A stretch of 64,000 nucleotides of DNA from the NCBI RefSeq assembly GCF_016920785.2, contig NW_024609857.1:190291027-190355026 (forward strand), given 5' to 3'. Below, piece after piece: positions 57,052-64,000 of this stretch. Source of the DNA: Ixodes scapularis (taxonomy: Eukaryota > Arthropoda > Arachnida > Ixodida > Ixodidae). The first letter of the stretch is position 1. Each line of letters opens with the position of its first letter. The translations under genes were made by a program, and so were the position numbers. Below the pieces are notes generated by a model. It made no database searches, had not been told where the DNA came from, and saw only the letters and a list, made by a program, of their open reading frames with translations.

Positions 57052-57469
57052 GCGACAGCGCTTACCCCCTGGAGCCATGGATGCTTACGCCTGTCACTAA
57101 TGCTCGGGCCTGCAGACGGAGTGGAGCCGTGCAATACGGCGATATAACAGCCGCCATGCGTCAATGCGTTCCGTGGTGGAACGGTGCATTGGCCTTTTTA
57201 AGCAACGGTTCCGCTGCTTGCACAAGTATCGGACCTTGTTCTACTCGCCAGACATCGCCGGCACCATAATTTCGGCCTGTGCAATTCTCCACAACGTCTG
57301 CCTGTACGTTGGAGAGGCGGAACCACAGCCGGAGCCTGAGGACGACAGCAACCAGACCCCTCGACCAGAGCCAATCGCTAACCCCCCAGCTCTAGCACAG
57401 TTTGGCCAACTCTACGAGAGGGCACAGGCTGCGAGGGCTTCCCAGGTGGCTCGTTGTGAGAGGCCATGA
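57052..57469 (+). pseudogene. Harbinger transposase, exon 3 with a frameshift
   Basis: The acceptor CTGCATGCAG is in phase with exon 2 and reads GDSAYPLEPWMLTPVTNAR, the conserved block before the third catalytic residue. Near 57105-57112 the frame slips by one or two bases. The next frame gives RRYNSRHASMRSVVERCIGL (catalytic glutamate in VVERCIG), then FRCLHKYRTLFYSPDIAGTI and ISACAILHNVCLYV, with an acidic, proline-rich tail to TGA at 57467. One small indel is the only defect I can see in this gene. Confidence 0.85.
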
Positions 57470-58978
57470 GTCTCGTATACAGGACAGAGACCTGCGCCCC
57501 AAGCTATACAGCACCGTCAAACGCTCACACTGAGGTCCATAACACTTTTTATTTTCTGTGCCAATTCTCATACTCTTACTTGTGCCTCTAGACATGGACG
57601 AGCGAAAATGCAGTACGTGCATCTGGTCATCTAATCGCTATCGCAGGTCACAATGTTACGCCAGTATGACTGAATATCAAGAACAGTTTAATTTCTCTTT
57701 GTGTAAATATCCATTGCCTATGAAACCTTGTTTTGATTAGCCAGCATTGGATAGCTTCGCATTTTGAGCATTTGGTAACATTTTATCTAGAATGATCCGA
57801 GTGGTTGTTGATGTCATTTGGTCGCAGGATTGTAACTTTTAGGAGGCGCGACCGATTGCATGCTGAAGTAATAACGTGATTGAGCGAGTCCGAAGAAGCA
57901 TAAGGAATGTATCAAAAGAGCTTAGGCCGAAAAGACCGCTAGTTTACATTATAATAAATGATCCATTTAATGTATACGTAAATGTTATGTCGTTCCTGTG
58001 TTGTATACGTCAACAAACAAGTTTCAATACTGGGAAGGTTTCCTATTAAAGTAATTTGATAGAAACCTTGGTTTCCGTTACCTTTTGAGGCTAGCAGTTT
58101 GGACGGTGTCGATGACAGAGGCTCCACGTAAACTGGTATTTCTGCCTGGTGTGGCAAATAACCAATACTATCTAAACACTCAAAACACAGAAATAATAAT
58201 GTTTACATGCAATAACTTTTTCATTTTATTTTATTTTTCTAATATGATATGTTCTGTCTGCACATGTTGTTATGCAGTGTTACCCTGACTTAAAAATTTA
58301 TTTCTGATAGCGTTGGTTTTTACGTTCCCGCTGCCGTGTTTCACAGTGATGGGCATTGTGACGCGTCTTAACTTCCTGTGCTTAACTCGTCAGTTTTTGT
58401 TATTTTGTCCTGTACAAAAGCCTCGCATTCATTAAAACGGCTTTTACATCTATCCTGTGTAGCAGCCCGAGTGCCAGTTTTGTCGCAGCTTTAGAGCTAA
58501 TCCAGAAGATTTTTGCAAGAACCTCTCATAAAATACAAGATGTGCCCCATCAATAATCTTGTAAAAATAAAACTTGCTTGGTCCAGCTAAACACTGGACA
58601 CTAAGTATACATATCTTGCCGTTTGAGGGTATGCGTGGGCCCTATAACTGCATAAGCACTGTACATCACGCAACAATTTAGATGCCCCTCTCACGATTTC
58701 CGATACACTTACGATAAACGCATTGTATCTATCATTTTGCTTCAAGTGGGGGCCACGAGGAATCTGTATAGTCTGAGAAGTCTTGTCAGTTATGCCGAAA
58801 ACCAAATATTTTGTTATTGTCCTACTCGAAATAAACAACAGGCTTTTCCAGGGGTCCCCCGGTATGTGACAATCCAACAAGGCAAATCTTTACTAGTTAT
58901 TGCCGCAGGTGTAGGGTTGACGTTAGTTTCTTTTTTTTTTTATTATTATTTTAATGTCATAAAATAGAAGACAACTAT
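57470..58978. other. Space between the two convergent Harbinger genes
   Basis: Presumed 3' UTRs. AATAAA near 57953 (ATAATAAATG) and 58567 (AAATAAAAC) on + could end the transposase transcript. No coding domain. Confidence 0.4.
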
Positions 58979-59574
58979 TTAAAACCATGGTATATCACTG
59001 TTACTAAAATAAAGCTCTAAATGGAATCCAAAAGTTGAATAAACAAACAAAAAATGTATGAGGGCATTCTTTTTATTTAATCTGAGAGGTTGAATCGTCG
59101 TAGCTACTGCTGCAACCGAGAGAGCAGATGCAGCATTACAGCTTCCACTTGGCGAAGGCAGCGCAGTAGTTCTGCTGAACTCTATAAGGAAGGGCACACA
59201 TGTTACAATTGTGGATTCGAAAATCACTGTGCATAGGTGTCGGAAGAGCTGGGAAAGGGGGGAGGGAGGGACAATTACGTCTCCTTTAACAATCACACCC
59301 CCTGTGCCCCCCTCCCCCTTCCCTCTGTCTGGACGCCACTGGGGCTGCAGTAAGACCTCCGTCCCCACCTGTGCTTGCTGCTCTGCCTGATGCTGTAGGA
59401 TCTGTAGCTGTTGCTGTCCCTGCTCTCGCTGCAGCTCCAACCTGGCTCTAGCCGTCTCAGCTAGTAGCTGTTGTGAGGCTACTACGGCAGCCACAGCTGC
59501 ATCGCCTGATGATAGACCCGCGCGGGCGATCCTCGGGGGAAAAGACCGGCGGCGGGCAGGTCTCGGTGTGCCAC
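58979..59574 (-). CDS. Harbinger Myb/SANT-like partner protein, exon 3
   Basis: The minus-strand acceptor TGCTTTCAG is followed by two bases completing glycine and GTPRPARRRSFPPRIARAG. A glutamine-rich coiled-coil stretch follows (LLAETARARLELQREQGQQQ, LQILQHQAEQQAQ). After about residue 65 of the exon the sequence is low-complexity and hydrophobic to a stop at 58979-58981, so the true protein may end earlier through further splicing. Coiled coils after the DNA-binding domain are usual in Harbinger partner proteins. Confidence 0.6.
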
Positions 59575-60362
59575 CTGAAAGCATATAGACGTGGGACACA
59601 CGAGCAACTGCATGACACTGAGGTATATATCACTAGTTGAAGACCTGTAGCCTTAACTTCCTCCGTTGTATACCTTGGCAGAAAAACATACCGTGCTTGT
59701 TGCGTACTGTTCTTTAAAAAATAGCGATCGATCTGGAATCGTGACAAACAGAAATCGACTTCGCAAAGTGATAAAAAAAAAACGGCATGGCACACCAAGG
59801 CAGGCTAGAACCAGAGAAACGTGACGCGACGCGAGCGGCAAACGCTGCCAGCATGAACCTTTGGAGCGGTAACTATAGTAACGTCGTGAAACAAGCATTT
59901 GTACAAATTTCCTTCTCTTCCACTTCCCTGAAAATCTAAGTCGACATACAGGGGGCTTTTATTTTATCCTTTACACAATAAAAGAAAGTGACATCTACGC
60001 GAATGCTGTCTTTATTGTGCTTGTGGGGTTTGGCGTACATCAGATGACACGATAAACGTCACAATTTGTTGACTAATTAACCGAATACAATAAATCACCT
60101 TTTAATTAGCAGCTTAATTGGCCATGTCACAATATCTCAAGGTGGTCATTTTATTGCGAAGTGTCTAGATCGGATTCGTTTTTATTAATCGTTCACTTTT
60201 ATTGCCCGCCACGCCCTACAAACATACAGTGAAGACGGCATCCACGTGGCTATTACCTTCCTTTTTTAATTCTGTAATTAATAAGAAACGCCCTTTATAT
60301 TCCCATTTTTTGTTTTAACAATGTTTACGAGTTCCCTACTGTATTCTTAGAATACCACTTGC

Positions 60363-60438
60363 CAAGCACGTAGCCAGGGGGGGGGGGGGCTATGCCTCCC
60401 CCCCCCCCCTTTGAAAGAAAACCCCGGCTACGTGCCTG
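60363..60438. mobile_element. Very short hAT-type MITE (76 bp)
   Basis: The ends CAAGCACGTAGCC and GGCTACGTGCCTG are inverted repeats, flanked by perfect 8-bp duplications CCACTTGC (60355-60362 and 60439-60446). The interior is a G-run and a C-run. It has the same TIR family as 34429-34616 and sits in an intron of the Harbinger partner gene. Confidence 0.9.
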
Positions 60439-60635
60439 CCACTTGCGCATGATAAATGAACACACAGATCAAGGAAAATGAAATGGCGTGAACGTAGGGT
60501 TTCTTAAATATCCTATGTGTGCGCGTGGATAGGCACGTGCACAAGACTGAACTGTTGCGGGCACAATATATGGCCATAGCCACAAGTATATTCCATCAAC
60601 TAATCGAGAGTAAACTATCATCATTTCCGCCTCAC

Positions 60636-60894
60636 CATTCCTTGATGGCGGGGGTGGCAGGTCGACATCCGACGGCTCCGACGCGCCTGAATCGAGGGGG
60701 CCCGGCATGTTGACGCCGGAGGGCCCCGGCAGGTTGACGCCGGAGGGCCCCGGCAGGTTAATTCCGGAGGGCCCCGGCTGGTTAATCCCGGAGGGTCCCG
60801 GCAGGTTAATCCCGGAGGGCCCCGGCAGGTTGATTCCGGAGGGACTTGCCCGAGCAGCACCGGAGGGGGCTACGGGAGGCCCGGCGTCTAACAC
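60636..60894 (-). CDS. Harbinger Myb/SANT-like partner protein, exon 2 (proline-rich repeats)
   Basis: The minus acceptor CCCAAG/GTG continues exon 1 in phase: VLDAGPPVAPSGAARASPSG, then six copies of an eight-residue unit PSGINLPG (with V/M/Q variants), then SEPSDVDLPPPPSRN. The donor is AATG/GTGAGG. A disordered linker is likely. The 24-bp DNA repeat is described separately. Confidence 0.8.
60697..60845 (-). repeat. 24-bp minisatellite inside the exon, about six units
   Basis: The + strand unit is CCGGAGGGCCCCGGCAGGTT followed by four variable bases; six copies with small changes encode the PSG(I/V)N(L/Q/M)PG octapeptides. Confidence 0.9.
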
Positions 60895-61331
60895 CTTGGG
60901 AACATGCGGACAATAAATTTTGCCATAATTTTTCTGGCAGCTCAGGAAACGTTACTCTCCCAGTATGGCTTCTACAGTGCTACAATTTTTAAGAATATGA
61001 CGCGAGCGTCGACCGGTTGTTTTGCCAGCGCCTTTTCACAGAGAAGAGGTGAAATCCGCAAGACTATAGGCGCGTGCACACACATGACACAGCTGCTTCC
61101 AGCGTCATCATCTAGGCCACCACGGTCTACCAGACGACGCTGAAAGAGATTTAGTGATATATGCGCATGTGCATAATCTGTTTGATTTTGTCACTTGGCT
61201 TCGTGATATGTTTCCCGGCCAGTCGGCGCTCGCGTGAGGTTATTAAGAACTGAAGCACTCTGCTTGCTTGACGTATCAATTTGTTTAATTTGACGCTCTA
61301 TTCTTTCTTTCGTAGTTGGACGTATGCTTAC

Positions 61332-61760
61332 CTCTGCGTCTGGAAGGGGCAGTGCATGGGCTGCACTGCCCCGGATGGCGTTCAGTCCGAGAAGTGAAGC
61401 GATCCGCGCCTCCAGGTCGGTGACAGGACGCACGATGGTCTTTCCCCCACCAGTCCGTTGGGCGTCCAGCTCGACGTGTCTTGCACGATTTTTAGCGTGC
61501 TTCTTGCGCTCGCACCAGTACTTCTTCCAACCCCTGACGTCTCTTTGAGGACGGCCTGCTCCATTGAGTAAAGCCGCCAGAGAGCGCCATAGGCTTCTAC
61601 GGGTCTCAAAGGTCTCACCGGGCCCCAAGTTCGTGGCGGCGTTCACTAAAGAGCTGTGTTCTTCCATGAACGCCACCATTAGTTCACATTGAACTTGAGT
61701 TACGCGTGGTCCTGCTGGCCGGGCGATGCGAGGGTGGTCGGCTGCGTCAGCACCGTTCAT
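61332..61760 (-). CDS. Harbinger Myb/SANT-like DNA-binding partner, exon 1
   Basis: A 143-codon exon. ATG at 61760 (MNGADAADHPRIARPAGPRV) is chosen because the domain follows directly; a longer frame reaches 61901. The Myb/SANT-like (MADF-type, NAIF1-related) fold spans about residues 18-95: VTQVQCELMVAFMEEHSSLV, ETRRSLWRSLAALLNGAG, DVRGWKKYWCERKKHAKNRA. In Harbinger this protein binds the ends and carries the transposase to the nucleus; NAIF1 with HARBI1 is the vertebrate parallel. The donor CAGAG/GTAAGC leaves phase 0, matching exon 2. No frame damage in this gene. Confidence 0.85.
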
Positions 61761-63200
61761 TTTGATGTTGATGTAGTACGGCGGACAAAAATTAGGAACG
61801 AGTCTCGCAGAGAAGAAAAATTGCGTCTGACGTGGCGAGCTGACGTGTTGCACGTGACGTGGCTTTATGACGCTGCTCTCGCGGCACGAAGTACAGCGCA
61901 ATGTGGTGGTGGTGGTGGAAAACCTCTTTATTGGTCCTGCGAAATGTCAGTAGCTTCCAAGGATTCGACCTCGCGCTCGTAGCTTTTGTTATGCTACAAG
62001 CTAAAAATAACTGGCACACTGCGCACGTGACGATCGATTAGACACCTGTCAATATCCACGTGCCGATTTTTAGAAGCTCCGAATTCCCGCTGTGCAATTG
62101 TGGAACAACAAACATCGTTAGACGTACTACATGCGTACGATGAAGTACACGTAGTAGCATTTCAAGGGTTCCAACATTGGTGTCTTTTGTGTCTTCCATT
62201 GTGCAAGGTGCCCCTGCATTCAGCAAAAGACACACTTTGCTAAAGGGTCTATCCCAGCTTGGCGAGAACAAAAATGAGGCGCTTGGCAATATGTTTTCTC
62301 CACAATAACTACTTGCAATACCATTTGAGACATGACGTTATGCGCGCACATCAAACATACACACAGCAATCTTCGTGCCTTAATAGGCCGCGTTACGTAC
62401 CACCAGCAAAGGGTGAACTTTCAATTATCTCTTTTTCTCTTACGACCAAAACACAGATCTGTCGAAACTGGGTTTATTATCCAGGTTCTACATCGTTGAC
62501 GCATTACACAGAAGTTACAAGGAAGTCCGTTACAAGCTCAAAACATGCAGTAAAACAGGCTTGCAATCACCTCCATCGGCCGTTTGAGCCACAACCTCTC
62601 ACCACGACAGACACCACCGTGAGCTTACCGTCATGCCTGGGTGTTTCGTGGGAGCGGTCGCTGACGGTCTTGGAGGCGACAAAAGTCATCGGACCACAGG
62701 AGCCACACCGTCCTTTGATCATGTTCTTGTTCGCGGCCGGCTTTACAACCGTTGTATACTCGAAGACAACGCGAGTTTTATATCCCCGGTAACATAGCTA
62801 CTCGTTGATCAGCACCGTGCCCTAGTCAGTGGTCGTTGAAGCCAACTACACCATTGCAATGAGGCTGGAGTAAAGCCTTCACACCACACTCCCATGAATG
62901 TATTCTACCTCCTTTGCGGCTTGCGCAATGACCGGCTGTGATTAACGTCGTCAACGTCGTTCTTACTGTTACAAATCAACCAGCGACAAAAAACACCATC
63001 ACTTCCATCTCAGCTAAAAGTAGGAACCGAGTTTCTCATCTTGCCGAGGATAACACAATCGATTTTTGTCGTCACCTCACTGTGCACTTGAGCAGCCGCT
63101 GCCATCGCCGAAAGGAGCCGTCCGGTGGCAAAAGAACACGTTATCATGCCAGACGTGGTCATGCTCGTGGGTCCAGCCAACATCGCTTATGTCTCACAGC
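61761..63200. other. Harbinger interior, left of the right inverted repeat
   Basis: Probable promoter side of the minus-strand partner gene. A short GGTGGTGGTGGTGG run lies near 61902. No other gene or repeat was identified, and the 62259-62792 open frame shows no domain. Confidence 0.4.
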
Positions 63201-63204
63201 CTTG

Positions 63205-63475
63205 TAGCCTAGTAGAACAAGAACGCCGCCATCTTGTTTGTTCGTGTTTCCAAACTCGCCAAGGGTAACGTTGTCGTGATTTAGCGCCCCAAATGATCGA
63301 GTTCGGACTAGGTCATACGTCATTTTGTCGTCACGGGCCAAAGCCGAATAGTGCCTGTTTAGCGAGCAACTGAGGTGTTCTAGTTTCTAGAATGTTTCTA
63401 TGGCAACACTTAAATGTTTCCATGGCAACAGTCCTACATTGGCGCGCATGGTGTAGCCAATAGGAGCACATGGTA
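63205..63475. repeat. Right subterminal inverted repeat of the Harbinger element
   Basis: The complement of 54145-54330 in the same order: GCCGCCATCTTGTTTGTTCG, GTCATACGTCATTTTGTCG, GTTTCTAGAATGTTTC and GTAGCCAATAGGAGC. Similarity stops near 63475. Confidence 0.75.
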
Positions 63476-63499
63476 CCTAGAGGGAAAATTGTTTGTATG

Positions 63500-64000
63500 T
63501 TTGCCTTTTTTCATAACAGCGGTAACTTCAAACGTTCGTTTGGCCTATGCTCTCGTCCGTGGCTCTCAAATGGCGGTCCGCGGGGGGTCTGAGAAGGATG
63601 TTTTAAGCTTAGCTTATCGTGTCAGGCGAGCTGAGCAATAAAACTTTGTTGTTGCATGTCATGAAACGTTTTCTGGGTGAACAAACACTTTTGGTGATAT
63701 CTTCTTGCTGCATGTAAACAAAACAAGCATAGTTACTTCAATATTTACAATAACATTTATTGTCTACTGTAAAAATAGGTTCGTCTTATATTAGTGAGAA
63801 AACAATTCAGTCTTGATGGAATTACCCGATATCCTCAACCTGCAGCAATCGCTTCTCCGAGCACGGAGGACGGTCGGCTGTTGTTCGTGGTCTACCTTTA
63901 CTCGAGTGACATATTTATTTATATTTCCCTCGTCGTGGTCGAGATCCCCGAAACAACTAAATGACAGAGTAAGCTATCTGATCGCTGATATAAATCTTGT
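63500..64000. other. No feature recognised
   Basis: No continuation of the Gypsy gag from left of the Harbinger element and no coding domain. AATAAAACTTTGTTGTTGC near 63638 could be a polyadenylation signal of an unknown transcript. Confidence 0.35.

Larger units (their letters stand above)
54054..63500. mobile_element. PIF/Harbinger DNA transposon with two genes (about 9.4 kb)
   Basis: The left end starts GGGGTGCTATTCTGG, a PIF-type end. Inside it, 54145-54330 matches the complement of 63205-63475: GCTCCTATTGGCCAC, CATGGAAACATTCTAGAAAC, AAAATGACGTATGAC and AAGATGGC recur in order, giving long imperfect subterminal inverted repeats. Between them are a transposase gene on + and a Myb/SANT-like gene on -, converging near 58 kb, the standard two-gene content of Harbinger. 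The outermost right end and the 3-bp target duplication were not found, so the right limit is approximate. Confidence 0.82.

Overview
This is eukaryotic nuclear DNA from an arthropod. A hard tick (Ixodidae) is the best fit. That rests on an intron-split SET/TAF-I gene and on the mix of repeats: tRNA-derived SINEs, BEL/Pao, Gypsy, Penelope-like, CR1/Jockey-like LINEs, PIF/Harbinger, many hAT-type elements, and TTAA-target MITEs. The order is inference from remembered family features; no database was searched. Nothing bacterial was seen: no operons, rRNA or CRISPR.

Region 1 (about 1-20,560) is the 3' two-thirds of one host gene on the + strand, SET. Five exons in the window (1947-2136, 3130-3308, 6753-6847, 15291-15385, 19352-19389) join in phase with GT-AG borders. 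They encode the end of the NAP-fold domain and the acidic tail, then a 3' UTR with an AATAAA at 20537. The N-terminal exons must lie left of the window. The introns hold SINEs, two copies of one TTAA-target MITE, a MITE with long inverted repeats, a PIF/Harbinger remnant, three hAT-type elements and a broken Gypsy pol in the last intron.

Region 2 (20,560-27,180) is intergenic. It has an internally deleted TTAA-flanked (Kolobok-like) element, a 79-bp tandem duplication, a Harbinger derivative, a 913-bp hAT-type element with a perfect 8-bp target duplication, and a LINE tail.

Region 3 (27,180-40,720) is a 304-bp tandem repeat whose unit carries a tRNA-like RNA polymerase III promoter. A Harbinger-type MITE, a full-length BEL/Pao element with identical LTRs, a 188-bp hAT MITE, a 5'-truncated LINE and a 3.64-kb element with CACTG ends have split it. 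Removing the insertions on paper restores the 304-bp spacing.

Region 4 (40,720-48,690) has a near-perfect hairpin MITE and a second copy of the CACTG element in opposite orientation. That copy is split by a 2.04-kb hAT-type element packed with TTCGAA palindromes.

Region 5 (48,800-52,218) is a Penelope-like retroelement in the partial-tandem (pseudo-LTR) layout, with RT and GIY-YIG domains carrying a few disabling changes. Region 6 (about 53,000-54,050) is a Gypsy LTR end and gag relic. Region 7 (54,054 to about 63,500) is a large two-gene PIF/Harbinger transposon: a three-exon DDE transposase on + and a three-exon Myb/SANT-like partner on -, converging, inside long imperfect inverted repeats. 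The last 500 bases hold nothing recognisable.
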